NCBI GenBank assembly: GCA_028753945.1 | Contig: JAPNXP010000001.1 | Coordinates: forward strand, 11,460,501-11,524,500 | Source: Hexactinellida sp. DTS-2022 | Lineage: Eukaryota > Porifera > Hexactinellida | Reading direction: 5' to 3' | Length of the DNA: 64,000 nucleotides | Shown: positions 9,030 to 20,438 of the stretch, in pieces | Numbering within the stretch: the stretch's first letter is position 1 | Layout of the letters: each line of letters begins with the position of its first letter | Position numbers and translations under genes: made by a program | The notes under the pieces: generated by a model | Databases searched by the model: none | Told to the model about the DNA's origin: nothing | The model's input: the letters and a program-made list of their open reading frames with translations, nothing else

Positions 9030-12000
9030 CTTATGCACTTCTTATACGTTAGATACGTCGTGAAATTGCTCAAAGGGTATTCTTTGAAATGTACGTATAA
9101 TGTTCTTGGATATTGAATTATTAATTCAATATTAAATTGCCTATTTGTTGAAATGAGCAAAAACAATTTCAACTCCATAGCAGTAAGGTTGGGTGTCGTG
9201 TTACAATTCTAATAATTCATAGAAACCATGGAATAATACTTAGTTAATTAAGCAACTATCAACTCATTATAGTTTATAAGAGTCCAGTTTTGTAATTTCT
9301 TTCTAAGCTAAACTATACCTCCTATTGGCATAATTTGCATTGTATATGGGGTAATCAACCTTTGCGAGTCCAATGGAACCACTTTTGAGAACTTTAGACT
9401 TTAGACGCAATTTAATGATAACATCACAAATATACAAAATATACAATTCGAGACTAAAGGAACTACGAGATAATGAAGATATTTTGCTAATACAATAGAT
9501 GTCGGATATAAACACACGGTTATAAGAACATGCCGGTTTTAAGCACATTAAGTGCAGTTCTTATAACCGACATCCTGCTCATAAGCATCCAGCTTATGCT
9601 TATAACCGGCATCCACTGTATACTCTGTATAAATTCCGAATATATAATCGAGAAGCTCAAAAATATGTTCAGATAAGATGGCTTTATCAAGTTTTACCTG
9701 AAGAATTATCTGTTTGGCACCAGAAATGGCCCCTAATACTGGAGCAGAAAATTATCACGGAAGGCTAAAGTCCTTAATTAATATAATGTAGCAAGCGAAG
9801 AATATGGAATTTTCTGAATACATTGAATTAAATTATAGCGGACACAAACAACGAAATTGCAAAATTGAAAGAAGGTTTACGGATTACAAGGGGAAGGAAG
9901 AAGAAAAATGTTCAAAACAACCAGTTCATTCAACTATTCAACTAGTTTTGAGTATTACTATGTAGCAATTTTGAACAATTCTAACGCGATTAAGTTTGTT
10001 AAAAGCAGGCTATAAAAACACGATAATTCGCATCAAAAATTAAGATAACGTCATCAGAAGATGACATATCATAATTCTGAAGAGTGGTATACCTTGATAC
10101 CATATTCCTATGTAGTTGTAATACATTTCTCAGGTCTATCATTGCTAATTATTGGGATAAATCAGATTTTCAATGGAAAATGGACTCCTATTTTTCGATG
10201 TTTATGCAGCATATTTAGCTGTATTTAAAGTACAGTGGGTTCTTTTACAGAAACAAATGAAATTGCCTCCTGTAACGGTCCTGTTCAAATTACAATGATG
10301 ATTCTTCTGTAAGTACATTGACACATAATATCATGACTACAAACATGTCCGTGGTGCGTTTAAAGTCACGCGAGACTACATGAGTATTTATGCCGTGCAA
10401 ACATGTAAATTCTTGTGGAAATTGCAGCGACAAACCGTACAACTTGGTCAAAAATGCCCTGTCTGTTTTCTCTGGTCAAAAATGCTTTTCAGATATTCAC
10501 AAATTAATTTACCTGTGATCTCTCCAAAATTATTATTTAAGTTCTGTCGTACTTCTCACTTTCATCTCTATTTCTCTTTACAATTATCTTCTGATGGAAA
10601 CCATATTCCTTTAGAAATTACTTATATAGAGCTCAGCTCTAGTAGAGTTCAGTTTTTCACTATGTGTATTCAGGCACTGAGAAAGGTCAGTTTTTTTTCA
10701 GAGTTTGAAATGGACCTTTAGAAAGTAAGCCTGGGCTTTTAGTATGGGAAAAATCTGAACTCTACCAACTCAGCTCTATATAAAGATTCGACTTCGCCCC
10801 TACGGGGCTCGCCGAATTATAAATTCTCATTCCTTTATATAACACCTCTGCATAAACAGCGCCGATGATATGTTAAAGATGGCTACAACATAATTCTAAT
10901 GACAACTTAACAAATTCTGACAAATGCAACTTAGCAAATTCTTACAAATGACAATTAGATGTTTCAGTCTGTTTGCTTCCCTTGCAAGGTTCCCAATAAG
11001 GCGGCATGGTTCAAGGGTATCCCGGCTGGCTACAATTTATTTTTGATCATTTTTAGGATATTTAACAAATCCAGAGTGTGGCCCAATAAGGTTTCCAAAA
11101 ATGAGTTTTTGGGGAACAGCTTTAAGTTTAATCTGATTCTTAGTATTTTCTAGCTCACCCTGTTTTATTTATCTATTTGGCCAAGCACTGTGGCCTCTTT
11201 TTTATTTAGTACGTTTCTAAAATCGTTCAGTTAATGTTTGATGCATTGTACAAAATTATCCTATTTTCTGTATTTTGAGATATTATTTTCCTCTTGCGTT
11301 TTCCAAAACTCATTGAAATACTCGCTGTCCAATACTTCAGTTCGAATGTGCTTTAAAATTCTTCCATTTCAACTTTTCGTAGATTTGCTCCCACCTCTTC
11401 CTCAATTGTTTCATATAATCTTTCATCATATTTTGCAACAATATAAGTATATAATGATTTGTGTCACTAAACTTTGTCCTTTTCCTTCTTAAACCCGTTT
11501 TGAAATCTAGCAAGTTTGATTCTTGAATTTCAACTGATGATATCATCCTCTGCTCTCTCTGCTCCAGATTGGAATTGTAGCCTCTTGCAAGACCTCAAAT
11601 GTTTTTATTGGGGTTTGCATTTGATTTCCTCCGCTTATCGCTCGTTTTTGATAAAAATTGTCGGCATTTTGTCATTATTGACAAACTTTTTCCTTTGGTT
11701 TTTCAAATTGATAATTTGTGTTTCTTAAAGGTGGTGTCTCTATCTATAGCAAAAAATTATTGGATTGAAATAATTTGTTATCTGGAGGTATTAAAAAGTA
11801 TTATGCGCACGCGCATTAGAGCTCGAAACTGTATACCTAGTAGTATCATCAACTATCCCATTGTTTCGAACTGTCCTTCAATCCCTTCAATTAAGTTAAT
11901 GGAACAATAGCTATCAAGAAGGGCATGTACCTTGTGATATAGGCCTAGAGAGAACCCTGGTGAGAGTGGGAGTAATATGCCAATGTTTCTATTGTAACAC

Positions 12001-12169
12001 GACACCCATCTTACTGCTATGGAATTGAAACTGTTTTTGGCTCATTTGAACAAATAGGCAATTTAATATTGAATTAATAAATTAAATATCCAAGAACATT
12101 ATACGTACATTTCAAGGAATACCCTTTCAGCAATTTCACGACGTATCTAACGTATAAGAAGTGCATGAG
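9030..12169. other. Divergent spacer between NHL genes 2 and 3 (unit A)
   Basis: The two ends (9030-9220 and about 11985-12169) are inverted copies of the shared NHL upstream region. The middle carries a TA-flanked MITE, a repeat at about 9990-10160 that occurs inverted at about 18050-18250, hairpin-forming sequence near 10628-10815, and a partial copy of the 3600-4720 block. A 113-codon open frame at 10380-10721 lacks any recognisable feature. Confidence 0.6.
9493..9618. mobile_element. TA-flanked MITE (Tigger/pogo-like), unit A
   Basis: It starts CAATAGATGTCGG and ends CCGGCATCCACTG, flanked by TA. It is 126 bp with internal hairpins built from CTTATAACCG. It is the short relative of 2038-2865 and is present also in unit B at 37160-37285. 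Confidence 0.75.
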
Positions 12170-13404
12170 ATGGCTAGTGCAAATGTGCCAGTAGAGAGTT
12201 CCTTCCTGTTAGAGGTGGAGAGAGCGCGAGCAGAGGTACGGGAGAGAGTAGCCAGAGCTCACCAGGTGCTGCGAGAGAGAGAGACAGCACTGCTGTCAGA
12301 GCTGCAGCAGCTAGAGGATGTCTACAGGGGAGAGGGAGTAGACAGGCAAGTTGCTCAGCTGAGAACAACCAAGGAACAGACTATTGCTACTCTCTCGGAT
12401 AACAAGAACAAAGAGTTCCTTGAACAGCACGTAGCTCTACTGGACACCCAGATGAGAGAGCTAGCAGCTGATCTCGAGACAGCCAGAGACCGGATGGGAC
12501 GAGTGGAGCTGGAGTGGGATGGAGACCTGGAAGGAATTCTGAGAGGGACAGGATCGATTCGAGAAGAGGAGCACCTGACTACAGGGAGAAAGGAAATCCT
12601 GTGACGGTAGCTGGGAAACACAGAAAGGAGACCTCTACAACACCTGGAGAGTTCTATTATCCTCATTCAATCGCTATAGACTCTGAAACGAATAATATTT
12701 ATATTTGTGATGGAGGGAATCACCGAGTACAAGTCTTTAACGAATCTTTAGAATTCCTATTCACTTTCAGTGAAGAGATGAAGTTACCACGTGGTATCTG
12801 TATCTATCTTAAGAAAGTCTATGTCACACAGTTAGGTGCTCATTATCTCACTGTATACTCTACTGAAGGTAGATACATACAATCAGTTGGAAGAAGAGGC
12901 GATAAAGAACTGGAATTTATTGCTCCTTGCGGAGTTGCTGTATCAACAGTGAATAATCTGATTTACATTTGTGACCGTTTGAACGATCGGATTCATTGTC
13001 TTAATTTGAATTTAACTTTCAATTCATTCATTTCTAAAGTTAACCATCCTAGAGATATCAAGCTGACACCACAAGATATTGTAGTATTGACAGCTGGGAG
13101 TCCATATATCCAATTCTATGATTACTCACATCAGCTGATTAGACAGATAGTAACACGAGGAGAAGGTAATCAGGTGATTGATCCTTGTTGCTTCTGTCTA
13201 GACAGAGATTTCAATATTCTGATAACTGACTTATCAGCTGAAAGAGTTCTGATATTCTCTAACAGAGGACAACTGCTGCATAAGTTTGGGAAGACAGGAG
13301 AGGGAAGAGGAGACCTTATCTCTCCTGCTGGTATAGCTGTGGACAGAGAAGATAGAATTATAGTAGTGTCTCAGAATCCTAAACACTGTATTCAGTTATT
13401 CTAG
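12170..13404 (+). pseudogene. NHL gene 3 (unit A), frameshifted
   Basis: Sequence matches NHL gene 6 of unit B along its whole length. The linker between coiled coil and propeller (near 12563-12568) has lost one base: GAAGAGG here against GTGAGAGG in unit B. The coiled-coil frame therefore runs out at 12604, while the complete propeller stays open in another frame to 13404. Translation from the ATG at 12170 would give a coiled coil with a short foreign tail. Variable-loop signature: YYPH, KLPR, LGAHY, CDRLNDR, DPCCF, LSAE. The break falls exactly where gene 1 carries extra linker codons, so this linker is prone to indels. A sequencing error cannot be excluded. Confidence 0.8.
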
Positions 13405-14543
13405 TTGTTAACTATTTATACGGACATTTTATTTGCCGATTCTTGACTACCCTAATTTTGAACCAATTGTGTAATTATGTAACCTTATAGCAGGGCTACT
13501 AGCGATAGGTGGGGCAGCATACCAACGAAGAATTGGGCATTATTATCAGAATGCGCGTTATCAAATTATAATGACTATATTTTTTAAAAAGTAAATATGA
13601 CCTTTATAAACGTGGGCCGATATTTGCACAACCCTGCCTTATAGCATTCCAAATAGCCCGTATTGTATCTACCCAGTGTAGGCTATTGGCACGCATTAAT
13701 CTCAGCTGCAGACTCTAGCTTGTAGCTTGAGATAGGACCAGTCCTCTGCAGGTGATAAGCTACCATGCCTCAGGTGTCTGTCTCTCTCTTGTGGCAGTAG
13801 ACTCCGTGCCTTCATATGTCCTCCAGTCAGATCTGATGGGGACTGAGTGCTCAGGGCTAGACGGAGAGTTAACTAAGGCATTGTATTAGGTCGAAATGTA
13901 GAGTAGCTATATATGGTGTTGGCTGAATCCCTGTCTTGATGAAACTGAGTGGGCCAATAAGAGCTCTTAAGGTTGATGCCTAAAACTATATACGTAGTTT
14001 GACTTGGCTTTAGTTATAATCGACTTCTGCTTTATGATGCCTAGATGGTTTCTAACGTTGGAGTAGCACAATTTAGCCATGTATCCCAATAATTATGGAC
14101 AATCATGAAATATTTAATACAAAAAGTCCGGTATGGAAACAATGCCTGTTGCTATTCCGTATAGAGATGTTTAACTGTGCAGTTATTGGCCATCATTCCA
14201 ACCCTACTTAATTTTATCAGCAATTCGATACATTTTTTTCCGTTAGACAGTTATCTCGATTGTATCATTATTTACAAGTTGTTCGTTCGCGTTACGAGCG
14301 TTTTCACATCTTGCATTAGGACTTACCGACCTAACATATACTCCTAACATATATATATATTGGAAATTATATGTGGTTAGATAGACGGTGTAATATTTAA
14401 ATAAATGCTACTTATATATCGGAAATAAAACTAAAGTTTATTTTAAATGTTAAAAAACGATCTTGCAAGTGCTTAAAATTACATTAGAAAATGGCCGATA
14501 TAAGTAATTCCATTAATGAATTGAATTTCTGTATATAAGCTAG
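13405..14543. other. Spacer from NHL gene 3 to the M20 dipeptidase (unit A)
   Basis: The first 350 bp repeat the NHL 3' flank. The rest is unique within the unit and nearly identical to 44383-45476. A short motif, ATTAGAAAATGGCCGATATAAG, sits about 60 bp before the dipeptidase start and recurs in its intron. No gene seen. Confidence 0.6.
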
Positions 14544-16224
14544 ATGTTAGAAGATAATTTAGAAATTGGAACTATAATGAATGAAACCTTGTTAATCTCT
14601 TGGTCTATCATTTCACGTTATAAAGACCGTTTCAGAGAAATCAGTTCGTGTCTGTGGAGAAACCCTGAATTAGCTTGTGCAGAATTTTCAGCGCACAAAA
14701 TTTTAACTGAATTCTTAGCTCAAAATGAATTCAGTGTAACACCATCTTATTTATTACCAACAGCTTTTAAAGCAACTTTTCATACATCTAGTAACAATCA
14801 TAAAACAACAATAAATCCTTGTATTATCTGCGAATATGATGCTCTGCCCAAAATCGGACATGCATGTGGTCACAACTTAATAGCAGTCGCAGGAATAGCT
14901 GCCGCAATGATAATTAAAAGCAATATGGAGTTATTTCCTGATAGATTTCGCGATTGTACATTGACTGTTATAGGTACCCCTGCGGAAGAGGAGGGTGGTG
15001 GAAAAATTGATTTAATTAATTTGGGCGGTTTTCGAGATGTGGATTTCGCGATGATGGTACATCCTTATACTTGTAATATATTATATCCACCTATATTGAT
15101 GATGGGTTGTTATACAGTTAATTATTCTCAGCGTGGTGATACGGATGGGAATTGGAATGTTAATTTGGATGCAGCTGTAATGGCTTATAACAATATATCT
15201 ATGTTAAGACAACAAGTGTTACCAACTGCGAGGATTCATGGAATAATATTAACAGGTGTGCTTGAATAGATAATAAACAAATTGTTTAATTATATTATGA
15301 GAATAAAATATAGTAGATTGTCATGATCTTTTGAATAATGTTTTTGTTGCTCATTTTGAAAATATTTTTCTATTGATTTTTGAGCTTACTTATTAGTGGC
15401 TAACACCTTTTAAATATCAAACTCGGCTTCGTACAATTAATTTTGATATCAAAAAATGAAATTACCAATGTTTCAAAATTGCATTAGAAAAGGCGTTGGC
15501 CGATATATTTAAGTAATTCCATTATTTAATTTCGATTATTGACTTGTCTGTTTACATTAAAATATCATCTGTAAAATAGATTGAAGTTATTAGTAGGTTT
15601 TACCATTGAGTATTTCTTAATCAACAACTGATTTTATTATATTCGAAATTCCACACATTTGTATTATCTATAGGAGGCGACCTGTTGATAGAGTCTACAC
15701 CTGTGGAGATGGAGTGGGATATCCGTGCACAGTCAAGTGAAACATACCGCGATATCGAATTAAGATCGATCAAATCCTTCGAATCTTCTGCCACAGTTTT
15801 CAATTGTAAATGCGATATTCGCCAACGAACACCTACTCATTATAATATGCTAACTAATTCCAAACTCGCGGAAATATTTCGCGAAAAATCTTCAAAATTC
15901 GGAATTAAATTCGATTCTAAAGAAGATGATCAATTGAAAAGTTCTTTTTCAACTGACATGGGTAACGTATCATATATTTTGCCCAGCATTCATCCCAAAT
16001 ATTATATACCTACTCAGGGACCCAATCATACTACAGAATTTGCCGAGGCTAGCAACACTGATATCGCAATGGAATGTACTCTAGATGCAGCAAAGGCCTT
16101 AGCACTGACTGCAATAGAGGTTATGTTAAAACCGGGATTGTTTGAAGATGTATTGAAGGAATTCAACTTAACCAACAAAACACTTGTAAAACTATTTATT
16201 ATTAATGCTAATGAATTTGTATAA
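14544..16224 (+). CDS. PM20D2-like M20 metallo-dipeptidase, copy 1 (unit A)
   Basis: The product is a two-exon, about 420-aa cytosolic hydrolase of the M20/PM20D2 group (beta-alanyl-lysine and related dipeptide cleavage in vertebrates). Exon 1 is 14544-15255 and exon 2 is 15674-16224. The phase-1 intron has donor ACAG|GTGTGC and acceptor CTATAG|GAGG, joining ILTG to GDLLIEST. Visible motifs in order: NPELA (about residue 40), EYDALP (97), HACGHN (105), TPAEEEGGG (146), AHP-equivalent VHP (172), LDAAVMAYNN, STDMGNVSY, IHP and the C-terminal NHT (356). The metal-site residues are therefore present. Oddity: where relatives read GKASHAA this copy reads SQRGDTDG, so the dimer-interface histidine of M20 enzymes is missing and activity is uncertain. 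The human protein is about 436 aa, so the length fits. Confidence 0.85.
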
Positions 16225-16307
16225 TTTTTTTAGGAAATACAAATTACTTGGGCTTAGATAAATTATAAAAGTATTAATTATACGAGCCCTTCTGTCTCAC
16301 ATTTTTC

Positions 16308-16313
16308 AATAAA
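16308..16313 (+). terminator. Polyadenylation signal of dipeptidase copy 1
   Basis: AATAAA lies 84 bp after the stop codon, in an AT-rich 3' flank. It is conserved in unit B at 50289-50294. Confidence 0.55.
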
Positions 16314-16410
16314 CGATAAATATTTACATTAAATATTTGAAAAGATTGAATTCGTAATCAGCATACTTGTTGACCTTTGCTAACATTTGGAAGTTAGGTA
16401 TCTAGGTTCA

Positions 16411-17573
16411 TTTTGAATTTTAATAGATTTGTTAACCTCTTTTTGTAAACTACAATGAAACGTGTTTCCCAAATTCGTAAGCGTCGTTATCTACCGTGCT
16501 GGAAAAACTTCGCTTTTGAATGTGTTAAATTCGGTCCAGAAGTAAAACCTTAGCAATTAAATTGAGTAGTTTTGGTGAATTGGTAAAAACCCTATCTATT
16601 CTAAATTAGTAGTATGATGAATTGTAAAATCCCAGCTATTAAATTGAGTAGTATTGGGTATCAGTCTAAAGCTCTCCGGCTACTAAAGTGTGTAGCATTA
16701 CTCCTGGTCAAACCAACTGCCACTCAAGGCCGCGCCAGCAACATCTTTTTGCACTAAAAACCGGCGCGTTCAAAGACACCATTATGGTCCTAATAAAAAC
16801 ATAAACCCTCCAAACAACAACACTACCAACAAGGATGACGGCTACACCTAAATACAATCACACAACCAACTCAATACAATCTAAATATTAACACCTAAAA
16901 GCGACACCAACAACAACAAAATCCAAACTACAACCCATTCCAATAAAGCTACAACAGCATTTTGTAGCAAACTGCAATACTGCAATACTACATAGTAAAG
17001 CTACAACAGCATTTGCAAGATATTGCAATACTACTACAAACTATAATCAAGCTAGCAGCAGTGTATAGTTAATACTAAAGAAGTTAATACTAAAGAAGTA
17101 AGTCTATACTGTACAAATGCAATACAGCAAATATACAGAACAAAATGAATTCCAAACCAACTCCGGTAACAGACCCAACATAAAGCACCTACAGTTACAT
17201 TCAAACTAAACTATTAACAAACTGAAGAGTTTATAAATAGACGAAAGTTATTACTTATTTTACTATTTGAACTATTTCCTTCTATTACTATTATTAAACC
17301 TTTACTCTACAACAAACTCGTATGTGTATCTGAAAACAACAAATTTGGACTCCAAATATATTGTGCCGTGACCTTCGTTATCTAAGGCCTGCCTGTTGCA
17401 TATAATTTTCAGACATTGTATTAGTGTACCATGGATGCTGTACTGGCGTAGAATTTTAAGACATTTACTAATGATTATTATGTACTAGAACAGCGTTTCT
17501 CAACTGGGGGCCCACGAGGGCTTCGCCGGGGGTTCGCCGGGTACTGAGGGTCTCGGTAGGGGGGGGCAACGGA
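16411..17573. other. Segment of unit A deleted from unit B
   Basis: Unit B joins TCTAGGTTCA directly to CCATTAAAGG (50390/50391), skipping these 1163 bp. Unit B keeps the right-hand tail of the MITE at 17491-17596, so the event was a deletion in B, not an insertion in A. The segment holds short repeats (for example two copies of AAAGCTACAACAGCATTT near 16946 and 16993) and no gene. Confidence 0.75.
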
Positions 17574-18001
17574 CCATTAAAGGTTGAGAACCACTGAACT
17601 AGAATATAAATAGTGAAAACTGTGTTACACTAATAAAGGTATATTTGTAATGGATTTCATTTTGTTTTCAAGAAACTAATCATTTACATTAATCTATTTA
17701 CCTTATGTATAGACACTCAATATTTTGTTTCAATACTGATAATATGAATTAAGTAAATTTTAATTATTGATCATTTGTTTGCAAAACAAGATCTGGAAGT
17801 AAATATGTAGACTAATCTACATGAATCTTTAGAAATAGAAATTTAATTGCGAGACTTGACTCGACGATGATGAGCTCTGAATATTTAGCACCTCATTTAG
17901 TTTTGCATCCTTGTTATATAGTAATGTCCTAAAATTCTACGCCAGTACAGCATTCATGGTACACTAATACAATGTCTGAAAATTCTATGCAACAGGCCTT
18001 A
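17382..18001. repeat. Inverted repeat pair (foldback-like)
   Basis: An arm of about 83 bp beginning AAGGCCTGCCTGTTGCAT (17382-17466) is repeated in inverse orientation at about 17924-18001, ending ATGCAACAGGCCTT. The arms enclose about 460 bp including a MITE. Unit B keeps only the right arm because of its deletion. Confidence 0.65.
17491..17596. mobile_element. hAT-like MITE
   Basis: Ends are CAGCGTTTCTCAAC and GTTGAGAACCACTG. Flanks TACTAGAA (17483-17490) and AACTAGAA (17597-17604) match at 7 of 8 bases. It is 106 bp and noncoding. Confidence 0.7.
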
Positions 18002-18406
18002 ATACTGAGTAGATTCTGCTGGACCATGGATTACTTAAGGCCATTGATTATTATCTGACATATCTTTATCTCAATAGCTACTATTGACAGACCTGAGAAA
18101 TGCATTATAATTGTATAGGAAGTTAGGAACATGATATCAAGGCATAAATAACACCCTTTATAATTGTGATATATCACCATTTGATTACGTAATCGCTATT
18201 TTTCGTGGGAATTATCGTGTTTTTGTATCCTGCTTTTGACATCACATATTGAGACAACATGGCATTTCATTAAAAACAAAAACAGGACAAAATCTGATTT
18301 TGCTGACAAAAAGTCAGCCGTTTAGGAGAGTGGGAAGTCCAGGAATAATAACAGAGGAGACGATAGTGAGGCAATACAGGGGGAGACGAGGGAGAGGGAA
18401 ATCAAG

Positions 18407-18960
18407 TTGTCGCAAGCGGGAGGAGGATCAAAAATAATTTTTATCCAAATTTAACACCCTCACCTTCTTACCTGGAAAAACAATTATACAACTTTGAACA
18501 ATGTTCTCCAGTATTTTCATCGCCTACTATGGAAACTACTCTCACATAATTCTATACACCACAGAATACAATAGAGAGTTCTCTAGATGTCTTAACAGAA
18601 GATGAAGCTTACATTCCCTCCCAACAGGAAATACTCACAAATTTCGTAAATTGGTTGGAAACGTTGGATGGTGGTTGTCATGTACAAGAAACCTGTAAAA
18701 AAGCCAAAATCATATTTTCCAAGATACTACAAGAATTGAGCCTTATTGATATGAAGGACCCTGACAAGGTTTGTAAATACTTCACTAAAATCCAAATGAG
18801 AAGAGAAATCACAGCAGGAACTTCAGATATGTACCTAACATTTTACTCCTACTTTATGCTGTATTTACACCAGAATTTTAAAGCCCTATTCCCTTTCGAG
18901 AGCTACAAGAACGTAGAACAACGGATACACAGATGTGTTAATAATTATCTTTCTGCTTAA
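18407..18960 (+). pseudogene. Tyrosine-recombinase N-terminal-domain-like gene, unit A copy
   Basis: The reading frame equivalent to 51217-51740 of unit B. Here the start ATG has become TTG (18407), there is a frameshift and stop soon after (near 18432), and another stop at 18546. The last part (18655-18960) stays open and contains LDGGCHVQETC followed by a helical region with YLTFYSYFMLYLHQ. This resembles the core-binding (SAM-like) domain that precedes the catalytic domain of Crypton-type tyrosine recombinases. No catalytic domain follows. It is a paralogue of the gene at 20439, which has MDGGCQTKET and YLRYLSDFLLYVHQ at the same places. Assignment by motif resemblance only. Confidence 0.5.
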
Positions 18961-19387
18961 CTACCAAATCTTAAACCTAAATCCGCAAGAAAATTAATAT
19001 TATCTACAAACATTTATAGTATAGATAAATACATTTCGAGCTGTATAAGGAAAAATATTCTTTGGGGGAATTATTGAAGCACCTATAATAAGAAAAGGAG
19101 ACTACATTATAACTATAGGGCGGCACTAATTGGATTGAAGTAATTGGGGTAATAACAAAAATAATTTAAATTAGAAAATAGAGAATATAATTATTATAAT
19201 GACATACATTTTAGAATCAAAGAAACACTTAGCAGAGGGAAGTGAAGTTTGAAGAAAGACGAATAGGCGAGAAAGAAAACAAAGAATAAAATAAAATAAA
19301 ATGAATTGTTGTTATAAATGGCAAGTGTGGTGTGCAAAACTGTGAGGTGTGTGTATTGAGTGTGTACTTAACTTATTAATTAATTAA

Positions 19388-19625
19388 TAACTGCCCTTGA
19401 ACGGGACCAAATGGACTTAACGGGATTAGGGGACTTAACGGGATGAATGCACTTAATGGGATAATTACACTTGAACGGGACCAATGGACTTGAACGGGAT
19501 AAGGAAACTTGGACGAGATATCTAGACGTGAACAGGATGAATCGAATTAACGGGATAATTGGACTTGAACGGGATTAGAGTATTGAACGGGATAACTGGA
19601 CGTGAACGGGACTAATGGAGTATGG
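19388..19625. repeat. ACTTGAACGGGAT minisatellite, left array (unit A)
   Basis: About a dozen degenerate copies of a 19-20 bp unit reading (G)GACTTGAACGGGATNAAT. The same motif forms arrays on the right side of the recombinase gene (22222-22850) in the same orientation. Confidence 0.85.
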
Positions 19626-20438
19626 ACGGAAGACTTAGAGGAATTTCTGAAATGGAATGTACTGCTTAGAGGGCCCCCCAGTGCTGCTGACCCCCCCCCC
19701 CCCTCGCAAAACAAAATTGTATGCAACATTAAAATATACATGATCCAACTCTGTTGCATGCAACAGAGTTACATTGTGTATGGTGGGCCCGAGGTTGGAG
19801 GGGTTACATATATTTTAAGTGGAAGATAAGATGTACATCTAGAAAAGGATTTTCACGAAATAATCAGATTCAGAATATATAAAGCAAAAGCGATGGGCAG
19901 CTTTATCTAGAATATAATATTGACATTATACATTATGAGTATAAGAATCACTTCTATGTATCTTAGAATCAGAACTGTATGGCAAATAGTAACAACATCC
20001 TGCGTTACTGATGGGGAGGAAAAGAAAAACTAGTCTTAAAGAAGTTAAAGAAGTAAGATATAGGAAATATCTGAATTGTAGTTTTACTGATGAGCAACGA
20101 AGAGTATGTAGAAATATATATACTGGCGAGTGGGTGAGTAAATTACGAATACTTATACTCTTATAGTAGATTACGCAGCTCCAATGTTGCAGTTAATATC
20201 GGGACCACCATCAAAGCTTTTTAAATTATATGACCCAGCGCCTACAATAAAAATTTCGATTATGTATCCGTTATTGTTGAGCATTGTTTTTAGTATTATA
20301 CTGAATACAATTTTTTGCATGCAAAAATGTTGATACAAATTAATTAGTTAATTGAAGTAGAAATAACTCAAATAGGATCATTCCAATAAATATATTATTA
20401 AAAAATATCGTTGTAGCTACTCCACACACTTAAAACGC
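19626..20438. other. Spacer before the recombinase pseudogene (unit A)
   Basis: AT-rich, with a C-run at 19688-19702 and a palindrome near 19747 (ACTCTGTTGCATGCAACAG). No gene seen. Unit B carries two extra insertions in the equivalent stretch. Confidence 0.5.

Noticed and set aside
10380-10721. 113-codon frame identical in units A and B (38046-38387)
   Set aside because: The surrounding DNA is equally identical, so conservation says nothing. No domain or good start context.
14528-14540. TATATAAGC as TATA box of the dipeptidase
   Set aside because: It ends within a few bases of the ATG, too close to direct transcription of this start codon.
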